64,000 nt of DNA from Pyropia yezoensis (Eukaryota > Rhodophyta > Bangiophyceae > Bangiales > Bangiaceae): the NCBI GenBank assembly GCA_009829735.1, contig CM020620.1, forward strand, positions 1,801,447 through 1,865,446. The letters run 5' to 3'. Position 1 is the first letter of the stretch. Every line of letters begins with the position of its first letter. Shown piece after piece: positions 9,078-22,161 of this stretch. Made by a program: the position numbers and the translations under genes. The notes under the pieces are model-generated. The model saw nothing but the letters and a program-made list of their open reading frames with translations, was not told where the DNA came from and did no database searches.

Positions 9078-9649
9078 TGTAGCATCCCTGGCCCCGACTT
9101 GGCGCCGACCCGGGACTACAACCAGAGGGCACCAGGTGCCAGAACACGCCCGCCGTGTGGCGATGGTTGGCGGCCGTGGCCCGTGCCCGGCACTGGGATG
9201 CGGTGGACTACGCTATCCACACGCGAGAGAGGGATTTCTGATGTGTTTTTGCATATTTGTGAGGGACTTGATTTGAGAGAATTTGAGTGTGAGATTAGTG
9301 AGTGGGAATAGAATTAGTAGTGATAGTGGCCCCCGACCTGACGAGGTTAGACTCGGGTCGGGGCCACTCGGGGTTATGGGGGGGCTACCGGGCCAACGTG
9401 CCGGGGTTCCCCCAGATGCACGTTAAGAGGGACAGCGAGGCGCCCTCGGCCCGCGCCCTCAGGGAAAAAGACAACTGCGCGTTTGCTTTCCTCTTCCCCG
9501 TGTGCACTACCGTGCGTATCTGTTTGCCCTGCGAGCAGGCACGTGAGGCAACAGGCATACCATTCTCGTAGTTCCCCTTTCTGCGTTACCTGTCCCTTTC
9601 CCCCGAGGGATATTGACACGTGTCTGAGAGGATCGAGTTTTATACCACA
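9078..9649 (+). repeat. 3' LTR of element 1 (572 bp)
   Basis: It starts TGTAGCA and ends ACCACA (TG...CA type). It is identical to the 5' copy apart from one A. A 42-bp inverted repeat (about 9325-9366) forms a stem of GTGGCCCC/GGGGCCAC type with one bulge. Directly right of it begins CACGGGACCAAG, which is internal array-unit sequence, so CACGG is the expected right-hand target-site copy. Confidence 0.93.
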
Positions 9650-9802
9650 CACGGGACCAAGATGGGAGCCCAAATGGGAGGGGTTTTGTTGTTCTACCTT
9701 GGCCGGCGGTGGATTCGCCGCCGGCCCCCTCGTTATAAACCCTCGGAGACACTACTAACTACCCTCCACCCCAAGATGCAAGTCCCTCTGGTCATACGTA
9801 AC

Positions 9803-10198
9803 TTATAGATACCGTGACCAGTACGGACTCCCAAATTGAACGTTAAGGGTTAGAAGTAGCCCCCCTAATATTAGGGTCACAATACGGACAACCATATTGC
9901 TACACGTACGCTCTTGACGGGCGTCGAGCCCGGTGAACCGGGCCTCGATGCGGGCCAGTGATGCCATCAGGGAGTCCCCTGGTGAAGGTGGCGGCGGCGT
10001 GAGGTCGGCAGAGGACAGTTGCGGCGGTCCGCCGCCCCGGGCCGTCCGTGTCGTACCAAACGCCGATCCGGCACCGGAGAGCATCGGCGTCTCAATGTTG
10101 TCGATCGGGTTACCGATCCCGGTTCCCGGGTTCAGCTCCGGGGTCGGCGTCGACGCCGATCCGTCATCTTGAACGTTCCCCGTCTCTTGGGTAGACAT
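9803..10198 (-). CDS. Array-unit ORF, 131 aa, Pro/Gly/Thr-rich with C-terminal membrane segment (representative copy)
   Basis: The ORF starts at the ATG at 10198, 206 nt after the primer-site-like sequence, which is the gag position of the unit. Residues 1-70 are Pro/Thr/Gly/Ser-rich and resemble the low-complexity N-terminus of element-1 gag in style only. Residues about 72-98 (SLMASLARIEARFTGLDARQ) are a likely amphipathic helix. Residues about 100-118 are a hydrophobic single membrane segment, followed by a short tail. Function is unknown. Intact copies end at 9803, 10686, 11569, 13334, 14217, 15100, 15983, 16866, 17749, 18632, 19515, 21279, 26082, 27848, 28731, 29614, 30497, 31380, 32263 and 33146, each 396 nt. 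Because copies are homogenised, conservation of the frame is weak evidence for function. Confidence 0.5.
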   Translation of the reverse strand: MSTQETGNVQDDGSASTPTPELNPGTGIGNPIDNIETPMLSGAGSAFGTTRTARGGGPPQLSSADLTPPPPSPGDSLMASLARIEARFTGLDARQERTCSNMVVRIVTLILGGLLLTLNVQFGSPYWSRYL

Positions 10199-10404
10199 AG
10201 TCACAATCAGTCAACCGACGTAACAATCACCACGAATAAGAGAGCGAGGGGGTAGTTGGGGGCGGATAACAGTAGATCGAAGTCAAACGCAACCACTCAA
10301 CACAATCAAACAGATCGCAGCACCACGAGTACAAGAAACGGACTGGATCCCTATCCGCGTGCCAGGGCCGAAGACGGCGTCACCACCAGGGTGACGGAAA
10401 CCCG

Positions 10405-10419
10405 TCCCCTGCTGCTCCA
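10405..10419 (-). promoter_or_regulatory. Primer-binding-site-like sequence of the array unit
   Basis: On the minus strand this reads TGGAGCAGCAGGGGA, four bases after the LTR terminus TGCTACA. It is identical over 15 bases to the site at 572-586 in element 1. It recurs in every unit. Confidence 0.65.
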
Positions 10420-10423
10420 TCAA

Positions 10424-10634
10424 TGTAGCACAATAGGAATCCGCTGCACGTCCACTCTCAGGGAACACTCACCACGGGGGATCGGCACCAACGTCACCGG
10501 GAGGCCAAGGTTGCTGTCCTTGGAGCGCAAGCCACGGGACCAAGATGGGAGCCCAAATGGGAGGGGTTTTGTTGTTCTACCTTGGCCGGCGGTGGATTCG
10601 CCGCCGGCCCCCTCGTTATAAACCCTCGGAGACA
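10424..10634 (-). repeat. LTR-like segment of a representative array unit
   Basis: On the + strand it begins TGTAGCA and ends GGAGACA (TGT...ACA). It contains a TATA-like TTATAAA at about 10616 and a GC-rich inverted repeat GCCGGCGG/CCGCCGGC just before it. An alternative right end at GATGCA (10663) cannot be excluded, because a purine-rich stretch lies near both. The + strand left end is shared with the LTR of element 2 (TGTAGCA), and both carry a CTTGGCC...CCCTC-TTAT-AACCCTC core. The same segment recurs every 883 bp. Confidence 0.6.
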
Positions 10635-12451
10635 CTACTAACTACCCTCCACCCCAAGATGCAAGTCCCTCTGGTCATACGTAACTTATAGATACCGTGA
10701 CCAGTACGGACTCCCAAATTGAACGTTAAGGGTTAGAAGTAGCCCCCCTAATATTAGGGTCACAATACGGACAACCATATTGCTACACGTACGCTCTTGA
10801 CGGGCGTCGAGCCCGGTGAACCGGGCCTCGATGCGGGCCAGTGATGCCATCAGGGAGTCCCCTGGTGAAGGTGGCGGCGGCGTGAGGTCGGCAGAGGACA
10901 GTTGCGGCGGTCCGCCGCCCCCGGCCGTCCGTGTCGTACCAAACGCCGATCCGGCACCGGAGAGCATCGGCGTCTCAATGTTGTCGATCGGGTTACCGAT
11001 CCCAGTTCCCGGGTTCAGCTCCGGGGTCGGCGTCGACGCCGATCCGTCATCTTGAACGTTCCCCGTCTCTTGGGTAGACATAGTCACAATCAGTCAACCG
11101 ACGTAACAATCACCACGAATAAGAGAGCGAGGGGGTAGTTGGGGGCGGGTAACAGTAGATCGAAGTCAAACGCAACCACTCAACACAATCAAACAGATCG
11201 CAGCACCACGAGTACAAGAAACGGACTGGATCCCTATCCGTGTGCCAGGGCCGAAGACGGCGTCACCACCAGGGTGACGGAAACCCGTCCCCTGCTGCTC
11301 CATCAATGTAGCACAATAGGAATCCGCTGCACGTCCACTCTCAGGGAACACTCACCACGGGGGATCGGCACCAACGTCACCGGGAGGCCAAGGTTGCTGT
11401 CCTTGGAGCGCAAGCCACGGGACCAAGATGGGAGCCCAAATGGGAGGGGTTTTGTTGTTCTACCTTGGCCGGCGGTGGATTCGCCGCCGGCCCCCTCGTT
11501 ATAAACCCTCGGAGACACTACTAACTACCCTCCACCCCAAGATGCAAGTCCCTCTGGTCATACGTAACTTATAGATACCGTGACCAGTACGGACTCCCAA
11601 ATTGAACGTTAAGGGTTAGAAGTAGCCCCCCTAATATTAGGGTCACAATACGGACAACCATATTGCTACACGTACGCTCTTGACGGGCGTCGAGCCCGGT
11701 GAACCGGGCCTCGATGCGGGCCAGTGATGCCATCAGGGAGTCCCCTGGTGAAGGTGGCGGCGGCTTGAGGTCGGCAGAGGACAGTTGCGGCGGTCCGCCG
11801 CCCCCGGCCGTCCGTGTCGTACCAAACGCCGATCCGGCACCGGAGAGCATCGGCGTCTCAATGTTGTCGATCGGGTTACCGATCCCGGTTCCCGGGTTCA
11901 GCTCCGGGGTCGGCGTCGACGCCGATCCGTCATCTTGAACGTTCCCCGTCTCTTTGGTAGACATAGTCACAATCAGTCAACCGACGTAACAATCACCACG
12001 AATAAGAGAGCGAGGGGGTAGTTGGGGGCGGGTAACAGTAGATCGAAGTCAAACGCAACCACTCAACACAATCAAACAGATCGCAGCACCACGAGTACAA
12101 GAAACGGACTGGATCCCTATCCGTGTGCCAGGGCCGAAGACGGCGTCACCACCAGGGTGACGGAAACCCGTCCCCTGCTGCTCCATCAATGTAGCACAAT
12201 AGGAATCCGCTGCACGTCCACTCTCAGGGAACACTCACCACGGGGGATCGGCACCAACGTCACCGGGAGGCCAAGGTTGCTGTCCTTGGAGCGCAAGCCA
12301 CGGGACCAAGATGGGAGCCCAAATGGGAGGGGTTTTGTTGTTCTACCTTGGCCGGCGGTGGATTCGCCGCCGGCCCCCTCGTTATAAACCCTCGGAGACA
12401 CTACTAACTACCCTCCACCCCAAGATGCAAGTCCCTCTGGTCATACGTAAC

Positions 12452-12846
12452 TTATAGATACCGTGACCAGTACGGACTCCCAAATTGAACGTTAAGGGTT
12501 AGAAGTAGCCCCCCTAATATTAGGGTCACAATACGGACAACCATATTGCTACACGTACGCTCTTGACGGGCGTCGAGCCCGGTGAACCGGGCCTCGATGC
12601 GGGCCAGTGATGCCATCAGGGAGTCCCCTGGTGAAGGTGGCGGCGGCGTGAGGTCGGCAGAGGACAGTTGCGGCGGTCCGCCGCCCCGGCCGTCCGTGTC
12701 GTACCAAACGCCGATCCGGCACCGGAGAGCATCGGCGTCTCAATGTTGTCGATCGGGTTACCGATCCCGGTTCCCGGGTTCAGCTCCGGGGTCGGCGTCG
12801 ACGCCGATCCGTCATCTTGAACGTTCCCCGTCTCTTGGGTAGACAT
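12452..12846 (-). pseudogene. Array-unit ORF copy with 1-nt deletion
   Basis: One C is missing in the C-run near 12686, which shifts the frame after about residue 53. The same deletion is present in the copy nine units to the right. Confidence 0.7.
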
Positions 12847-15800
12847 AGTCACAATCAGTCAACCGACGTAACAATCACCACGAATAAGAGAGCGAGGGGG
12901 TAGTTGGGGGCGGGTAACAGTAGATCGAAGTCAAACGCAACCACTCAACACAATCAAACAGATCGCAGCACCACGAGTACAAGAAACGGACTGGATCCCT
13001 ATCCGTGTGCCAGGGCCGAAGACGGCGTCACCACCAGGGTGACGGAAACCCGTCCCCTGCTGCTCCATCAATGTAGCACAATAGGAATCCGCTGCACGTC
13101 CACTCTCAGGGAACACTCACCACGGGGGATCGGCACCAACGTCACCGGGAGGCCAAGGTTGCTGTCCTTGGAGCGCAAGCCACGGGACCAAGATGGGAGC
13201 CCAAATGGGAGGGGTTTTGTTGTTCTACCTTGGCCGGCGGTGGATTCGCCGCCGGCCCCCTCGTTATAAACCCTCGGAGACACTACTAACTACCCTCCAC
13301 CCCAAGATGCAAGTCCCTCTGGTCATACGTAACTTATAGATACCGTGACCAGTACGGACTCCCAAATTGAACGTTAAGGGTTAGAAGTAGCCCCCCTAAT
13401 ATTAGGGTCACAATACGGACAACCATATTGCTACACGTACGCTCTTGACGGGCGTCGAGCCCGGTGAACCGGGCCTCGATGCGGGCCAGTGATGCCATCA
13501 GGGAGTCCCCTGGTGAAGGTGGCGGCGGCGTGAGGTCGGCAGAGGACAGTTGCGGCGGTCCGCCGCCCCCGGCCGTCCGTGTCGTACCAAACGCCGATCC
13601 GGCACCGGAGAGCATCGGCGTCTCAATGTTGTCGATCGGGTTACCGATCCCGGTTCCCGGGTTCAGCTCCGGGGTCGGCGTCGACGCCGATCCGTCATCT
13701 TGAACGTTCCCCGTCTCTTGGGTAGACATAGTCACAATCAGTCAACCGACGTAACAATCACCACGAATAAGAGAGCGAGGGGGTAGTTGGGGGCGGGTAA
13801 CAGTAGATCGAAGTCAAACGCAACCACTCAACACAATCAAACAGATCGCAGCACCACGAGTACAAGAAACGGACTGGATCCCTATCCGTGTGCCAGGGCC
13901 GAAGACGGCGTCACCACCAGGGTGACGGAAACCCGTCCCCTGCTGCTCCATCAATGTAGCACAATAGGAATCCGCTGCACGTCCACTCTCAGGGAACACT
14001 CACCACGGGGGATCGGCACCAACGTCACCGGGAGGCCAAGGTTGCTGTCCTTGGAGCGCAAGCCACGGGACCAAGATGGGAGCCCAAATGGGAGGGGTTT
14101 TGTTGTTCTACCTTGGCCGGCGGTGGATTCGCCGCCGGCCCCCTCGTTATAAACCCTCGGAGACACTACTAACTACCCTCCACCCCAAGATGCAAGTCCC
14201 TCTGGTCATACGTAACTTATAGATACCGTGACCAGTACGGACTCCCAAATTGAACGTTAAGGGTTAGAAGTAGCCCCCCTAATATTAGGGTCACAATACG
14301 GACAACCATATTGCTACACGTACGCTCTTGACGGGCGTCGAGCCCGGTGAACCGGGCCTCGATGCGGGCCAGTGATGCCATCAGGGAGTCCCCTGGTGAA
14401 GGTGGCGGCGGCGTGAGGTCGGCAGAGGACAGTTGCGGCGGTCCGCCGCCCCCGGCCGTCCGTGTCGTACCAAACGCCGATCCGGCACCGGAGAGCATCG
14501 GCGTCTCAATGTTGTCGATCGGGTTACCGATCCCGGTTCCCGGGTTCAGCTCCGGGGTCGGCGTCGACGCCGATCCGTCATCTTGAACGTTCCCCGTCTC
14601 TTGGGTAGACATAGTCACAATCAGTCAACCGACGTAACAATCACCACGAATAAGAGAGCGAGGGGGTAGTTGGGGGCGGGTAACAGTAGATCGAAGTCAA
14701 ACGCAACCACTCAACACAATCAAACAGATCGCAGCACCACGAGTACAAGAAACGGACTGGATCCCTATCCGTGTGCCAGGGCCGAAGACGGCGTCACCAC
14801 CAGGGTGACGGAAACCCGTCCCCTGCTGCTCCATCAATGTAGCACAATAGGAATCCGCTGCACGTCCACTCTCAGGGAACACTCACCACGGGGGATCGGC
14901 ACCAACGTCACCGGGAGGCCAAGGTTGCTGTCCTTGGAGCGCAAGCCACGGGACCAAGATGGGAGCCCAAATGGGAGGGGTTTTGTTGTTCTACCTTGGC
15001 CGGCGGTGGATTCGCCGCCGGCCCCCTCGTTATAAACCCTCGGAGACACTACTAACTACCCTCCACCCCAAGATGCAAGTCCCTCTGGTCATACGTAACT
15101 TATAGATACCGTGACCAGTACGGACTCCCAAATTGAACGTTAAGGGTTAGAAGTAGCCCCCCTAATATTAGGGTCACAATACGGACAACCATATTGCTAC
15201 ACGTACGCTCTTGACGGGCGTCGAGCCCGGTGAACCGGGCCTCGATGCGGGCCAGTGATGCCATCAGGGAGTCCCCTGGTGAAGGTGGCGGCGGCGTGAG
15301 GTCGGCAGAGGACAGTTGCGGCGGTCCGCCGCCCCCGGCCGTCCGTGTCGTACCAAACGCCGATCCGGCACCGGAGAGCATCGGCGTCTCAATGTTGTCG
15401 ATCGGGTTACCGATCCCGGTTCCCGGGTTCAGCTCCGGGGTCGGCGTCGACGCCGATCCGTCATCTTGAACGTTCCCCGTCTCTTGGGTAGACATAGTCA
15501 CAATCAGTCAACCGACGTAACAATCACCACGAATAAGAGAGCGAGGGGGTAGTTGGGGGCGGGTAACAGTAGATCGAAGTCAAACGCAACCACTCAACAC
15601 AATCAAACAGATCGCAGCACCACGAGTACAAGAAACGGACTGGATCCCTATCCGTGTGCCAGGGCCGAAGACGGCGTCACCACCAGGGTGACGGAAACCC
15701 GTCCCCTGCTGCTCCATCAATGTAGCACAATAGGAATCCGCTGCACGTCCACTCTCAGGGAACACTCACCACGGGGGATCGGCACCAACGTCACCGGGAG

Positions 15801-18800
15801 GCCAAGGTTGCTGTCCTTGGAGCGCAAGCCACGGGACCAAGATGGGAGCCCAAATGGGAGGGGTTTTGTTGTTCTACCTTGGCCGGCGGTGGATTCGCCG
15901 CCGGCCCCCTCGTTATAAACCCTCGGAGACACTACTAACTACCCTCCACCCCAAGATGCAAGTCCCTCTGGTCATACGTAACTTATAGATACCGTGACCA
16001 GTACGGACTCCCAAATTGAACGTTAAGGGTTAGAAGTAGCCCCCCTAATATTAGGGTCACAATACGGACAACCATATTGCTACACGTACGCTCTTGACGG
16101 GCGTCGAGCCCGGTGAACCGGGCCTCGATGCGGGCCAGTGATGCCATCAGGGAGTCCCCTGGTGAAGGTGGCGGCGGCGTGAGGTCGGCAGAGGACAGTT
16201 GCGGCGGTCCGCCGCCCCCGGCCGTCCGTGTCGTACCAAACGCCGATCCGGCACCGGAGAGCATCGGCGTCTCAATGTTGTCGATCGGGTTACCGATCCC
16301 GGTTCCCGGGTTCAGCTCCGGGGTCGGCGTCGACGCCGATCCGTCATCTTGAACGTTCCCCGTCTCTTGGGTAGACATAGTCACAATCAGTCAACCGACG
16401 TAACAATCACCACGAATAAGAGAGCGAGGGGGTAGTTGGGGGCGGGTAACAGTAGATCGAAGTCAAACGCAACCACTCAACACAATCAAACAGATCGCAG
16501 CACCACGAGTACAAGAAACGGACTGGATCCCTATCCGTGTGCCAGGGCCGAAGACGGCGTCACCACCAGGGTGACGGAAACCCGTCCCCTGCTGCTCCAT
16601 CAATGTAGCACAATAGGAATCCGCTGCACGTCCACTCTCAGGGAACACTCACCACGGGGGATCGGCACCAACGTCACCGGGAGGCCAAGGTTGCTGTCCT
16701 TGGAGCGCAAGCCACGGGACCAAGATGGGAGCCCAAATGGGAGGGGTTTTGTTGTTCTACCTTGGCCGGCGGTGGATTCGCCGCCGGCCCCCTCGTTATA
16801 AACCCTCGGAGACACTACTAACTACCCTCCACCCCAAGATGCAAGTCCCTCTGGTCATACGTAACTTATAGATACCGTGACCAGTACGGACTCCCAAATT
16901 GAACGTTAAGGGTTAGAAGTAGCCCCCCTAATATTAGGGTCACAATACGGACAACCATATTGCTACACGTACGCTCTTGACGGGCGTCGAGCCCGGTGAA
17001 CCGGGCCTCGATGCGGGCCAGTGATGCCATCAGGGAGTCCCCTGGTGAAGGTGGCGGCGGCGTGAGGTCGGCAGAGGACAGTTGCGGCGGTCCGCCGCCC
17101 CCGGCCGTCCGTGTCGTACCAAACGCCGATCCGGCACCGGAGAGCATCGGCGTCTCAATGTTGTCGATCGGGTTACCGATCCCGGTTCCCGGGTTCAGCT
17201 CCGGGGTCGGCGTCGACGCCGATCCGTCATCTTGAACGTTCCCCGTCTCTTGGGTAGACATAGTCACAATCAGTCAACCGACGTAACAATCACCACGAAT
17301 AAGAGAGCGAGGGGGTAGTTGGGGGCGGGTAACAGTAGATCGAAGTCAAACGCAACCACTCAACACAATCAAACAGATCGCAGCACCACGAGTACAAGAA
17401 ACGGACTGGATCCCTATCCGTGTGCCAGGGCCGAAGACGGCGTCACCACCAGGGTGACGGAAACCCGTCCCCTGCTGCTCCATCAATGTAGCACAATAGG
17501 AATCCGCTGCACGTCCACTCTCAGGGAACACTCACCACGGGGGATCGGCACCAACGTCACCGGGAGGCCAAGGTTGCTGTCCTTGGAGCGCAAGCCACGG
17601 GACCAAGATGGGAGCCCAAATGGGAGGGGTTTTGTTGTTCTACCTTGGCCGGCGGTGGATTCGCCGCCGGCCCCCTCGTTATAAACCCTCGGAGACACTA
17701 CTAACTACCCTCCACCCCAAGATGCAAGTCCCTCTGGTCATACGTAACTTATAGATACCGTGACCAGTACGGACTCCCAAATTGAACGTTAAGGGTTAGA
17801 AGTAGCCCCCCTAATATTAGGGTCACAATACGGACAACCATATTGCTACACGTACGCTCTTGACGGGCGTCGAGCCCGGTGAACCGGGCCTCGATGCGGG
17901 CCAGTGATGCCATCAGGGAGTCCCCTGGTGAAGGTGGCGGCGGCGTGAGGTCGGCAGAGGACAGTTGCGGCGGTCCGCCGCCCCCGGCCGTCCGTGTCGT
18001 ACCAAACGCCGATCCGGCACCGGAGAGCATCGGCGTCTCAATGTTGTCGATCGGGTTACCGATCCCGGTTCCCGGGTTCAGCTCCGGGGTCGGCGTCGAC
18101 GCCGATCCGTCATCTTGAACGTTCCCCGTCTCTTGGGTAGACATAGTCACAATCAGTCAACCGACGTAACAATCACCACGAATAAGAGAGCGAGGGGGTA
18201 GTTGGGGGCGGGTAACAGTAGATCGAAGTCAAACGCAACCACTCAACACAATCAAACAGATCGCAGCACCACGAGTACAAGAAACGGACTGGATCCCTAT
18301 CCGTGTGCCAGGGCCGAAGACGGCGTCACCACCAGGGTGACGGAAACCCGTCCCCTGCTGCTCCATCAATGTAGCACAATAGGAATCCGCTGCACGTCCA
18401 CTCTCAGGGAACACTCACCACGGGGGATCGGCACCAACGTCACCGGGAGGCCAAGGTTGCTGTCCTTGGAGCGCAAGCCACGGGACCAAGATGGGAGCCC
18501 AAATGGGAGGGGTTTTGTTGTTCTACCTTGGCCGGCGGTGGATTCGCCGCCGGCCCCCTCGTTATAAACCCTCGGAGACACTACTAACTACCCTCCACCC
18601 CAAGATGCAAGTCCCTCTGGTCATACGTAACTTATAGATACCGTGACCAGTACGGACTCCCAAATTGAACGTTAAGGGTTAGAAGTAGCCCCCCTAATAT
18701 TAGGGTCACAATACGGACAACCATATTGCTACACGTACGCTCTTGACGGGCGTCGAGCCCGGTGAACCGGGCCTCGATGCGGGCCAGTGATGCCATCAGG

Positions 18801-20397
18801 GAGTCCCCTGGTGAAGGTGGCGGCGGCGTGAGGTCGGCAGAGGACAGTTGCGGCGGTCCGCCGCCCCCGGCCGTCCGTGTCGTACCAAACGCCGATCCGG
18901 CACCGGAGAGCATCGGCGTCTCAATGTTGTCGATCGGGTTACCGATCCCGGTTCCCGGGTTCAGCTCCGGGGTCGGCGTCGACGCCGATCCGTCATCTTG
19001 AACGTTCCCCGTCTCTTGGGTAGACATAGTCACAATCAGTCAACCGACGTAACAATCACCACGAATAAGAGAGCGAGGGGGTAGTTGGGGGCGGGTAACA
19101 GTAGATCGAAGTCAAACGCAACCACTCAACACAATCAAACAGATCGCAGCACCACGAGTACAAGAAACGGACTGGATCCCTATCCGTGTGCCAGGGCCGA
19201 AGACGGCGTCACCACCAGGGTGACGGAAACCCGTCCCCTGCTGCTCCATCAATGTAGCACAATAGGAATCCGCTGCACGTCCACTCTCAGGGAACACTCA
19301 CCACGGGGGATCGGCACCAACGTCACCGGGAGGCCAAGGTTGCTGTCCTTGGAGCGCAAGCCACGGGACCAAGATGGGAGCCCAAATGGGAGGGGTTTTG
19401 TTGTTCTACCTTGGCCGGCGGTGGATTCGCCGCCGGCCCCCTCGTTATAAACCCTCGGAGACACTACTAACTACCCTCCACCCCAAGATGCAAGTCCCTC
19501 TGGTCATACGTAACTTATAGATACCGTGACCAGTACGGACTCCCAAATTGAACGTTAAGGGTTAGAAGTAGCCCCCCTAATATTAGGGTCACAATACGGA
19601 CAACCATATTGCTACACGTACGCTCTTGACGGGCGTCGAGCCCGGTGAACCGGGCCTCGATGCGGGCCAGTGATGCCATCAGGGAGTCCCCTGGTGAAGG
19701 TGGCGGCGGCGTGAGGTCGGCAGAGGACAGTTGCGGCGGTCCGCCGCCCCCGGCCGTCCGTGTCGTACCAAACGCCGATCCGGCACCGGAGAGCATCGGC
19801 GTCTCAATGTTGTCGATCGGGTTACCGATCCCGGTTCCCGGGTTCAGCTCCGGGGTCGGCGTCGACGCCGATCCGTCATCTTGAACGTTCCCCGTCTCTT
19901 GGGTAGACATAGTCACAATCAGTCAACCGACGTAACAATCACCACGAATAAGAGAGCGAGGGGGTAGTTGGGGGCGGGTAACAGTAGATCGAAGTCAAAC
20001 GCAACCACTCAACACAATCAAACAGATCGCAGCACCACGAGTACAAGAAACGGACTGGATCCCTATCCGTGTGCCAGGGCCGAAGACGGCGTCACCACCA
20101 GGGTGACGGAAACCCGTCCCCTGCTGCTCCATCAATGTAGCACAATAGGAATCCGCTGCACGTCCACTCTCAGGGAACACTCACCACGGGGGATCGGCAC
20201 CAACGTCACCGGGAGGCCAAGGTTGCTGTCCTTGGAGCGCAAGCCACGGGACCAAGATGGGAGCCCAAATGGGAGGGGTTTTGTTGTTCTACCTTGGCCG
20301 GCGGTGGATTCGCCGCCGGCCCCCTCGTTATAAACCCTCGGAGACACTACTAACTACCCTCCACCCCAAGATGCAAGTCCCTCTGGTCATACGTAAC

Positions 20398-20792
20398 TTA
20401 TAGATACCGTGACCAGTACGGACTCCCAAATTGAACGTTAAGGGTTAGAAGTAGCCCCCCTAATATTAGGGTCACAATACGGACAACCATATTGCTACAC
20501 GTACGCTCTTGACGGGCGTCGAGCCCGGTGAACCGGGCCTCGATGCGGGCCAGTGATGCCATCAGGGAGTCCCCTGGTGAAGGTGGCGGCGGCGTGAGGT
20601 CGGCAGAGGACAGTTGCGGCGGTCCGCCGCCCCGGCCGTCCGTGTCGTACCAAACGCCGATCCGGCACCGGAGAGCATCGGCGTCTCAATGTTGTCGATC
20701 GGGTTACCGATCCCGGTTCCCGGGTTCAGCTCCGGGGTCGGCGTCGACGCCGATCCGTCATCTTGAACGTTCCCCGTCTCTTGGGTAGACAT
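20398..20792 (-). pseudogene. Array-unit ORF copy with the same 1-nt deletion
   Basis: It carries the C deletion (near 20632) also seen in the 12452-12846 copy. The next unit to the right lacks one C in the LTR-like segment near 21203. Confidence 0.7.
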
Positions 20793-22161
20793 AGTCACAA
20801 TCAGTCAACCGACGTAACAATCACCACGAATAAGAGAGCGAGGGGGTAGTTGGGGGCGGGTAACAGTAGATCGAAGTCAAACGCAACCACTCAACACAAT
20901 CAAACAGATCGCAGCACCACGAGTACAAGAAACGGACTGGATCCCTATCCGTGTGCCAGGGCCGAAGACGGCGTCACCACCAGGGTGACGGAAACCCGTC
21001 CCCTGCTGCTCCATCAATGTAGCACAATAGGAATCCGCTGCACGTCCACTCTCAGGGAACACTCACCACGGGGGATCGGCACCAACGTCACCGGGAGGCC
21101 AAGGTTGCTGTCCTTGGAGCGCAAGCCACGGGACCAAGATGGGAGCCCAAATGGGAGGGGTTTTGTTGTTCTACCTTGGCCGGCGGTGGATTCGCCGCCG
21201 GCCCCTCGTTATAAACCCTCGGAGACACTACTAACTACCCTCCACCCCAAGATGCAAGTCCCTCTGGTCATACGTAACTTATAGATACCGTGACCAGTAC
21301 GGACTCCCAAATTGAACGTTAAGGGTTAGAAGTAGCCCCCCTAATATTAGGGTCACAATACGGACAACCATATTGCTACACGTACGCTCTTGACGGGCGT
21401 CGAGCCCGGTGAACCGGGCCTCGATGCGGGCCAGTGATGCCATCAGGGAGTCCCCTGGTGAAGGTGGCGGCGGCGTGAGGTCGGCAGAGGACAGTTGCGG
21501 CGGTCCGCCGCCCCCGGCCGTCCGTGTCGTACCAAACGCCGATCCGGCACCGGAGAGCATCGGCGTCTCAATGTTGTCGATCGGGTTACCGATCCCGGTT
21601 CCCGGGTTCAGCTCCGGGGTCGGCGTCGACGCCGATCCGTCATCTTGAACGTTCCCCGTCTCTTGGGTAGACATAGTCACAATCAGTCAACCGACGTAAC
21701 AATCACCACGAATAAGAGAGCGAGGGGGTAGTTGGGGGCGGGTAACAGTAGATCGAAGTCAAACGCAACCACTCAACACAATCAAACAGATCGCAGCACC
21801 ACGAGTACAAGAAACGGACTGGATCCCTATCCGTGTGCCAGGGCCGAAGACGGCGTCACCACCAGGGTGACGGAAACCCGTCCCCTGCTGCTCCATCAAT
21901 GTAGCACAATAGGAATCCGCTGCACGTCCACTCTCAGGGAACACTCACCACGGGGGATCGGCACCAACGTCACCGGGAGGCCAAGGTTGCTGTCCTTGGA
22001 GCGCAAGCCACGGGACCAAGATGGGAGCCCAAATGGGAGGGGTTTTGTTGTTCTACCTTGGCCGGCGGTGGATTCGCCGCCGGCCCCCTCGTTATAAACC
22101 CTCGGAGACACTACTAACTACCCTCCACCCCAAGATGCAAGTCCCTCTGGTCATACGTAAC

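Larger units (their letters stand above)
1..9649 (+). mobile_element. Ty3/gypsy chromovirus (element 1), nearly complete
   Basis: This is an LTR retrotransposon with gag, pol (protease, reverse transcriptase, RNase H, integrase, chromodomain), a primer binding site, a polypurine tract and two LTRs. Domain order RT-RNaseH-IN and the C-terminal chromodomain place it in the chromovirus branch of Metaviridae. The two LTR copies match along their visible length apart from one A in a homopolymer, so the insertion is recent. Gag, pol and the opposite-strand ORF are all open. The sequence right of the 3' LTR is the interior of an 883-bp array unit, so the element sits inside that array; the left flank and its target-site copy are outside the window. 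Confidence 0.95.

Noticed and set aside
9841-9852. Interstitial telomere repeat (GTTAAGGGTTAG)
   Set aside because: Only about two degenerate telomere-like hexamers per unit; not a telomeric tract.
10256-10621. Plus-strand ORF of 121 codons in every array unit
   Set aside because: It begins at a TTG rather than an ATG, overlaps the LTR and primer site, and has no protein-like features. The ATG-started minus-strand ORF fits the element structure.
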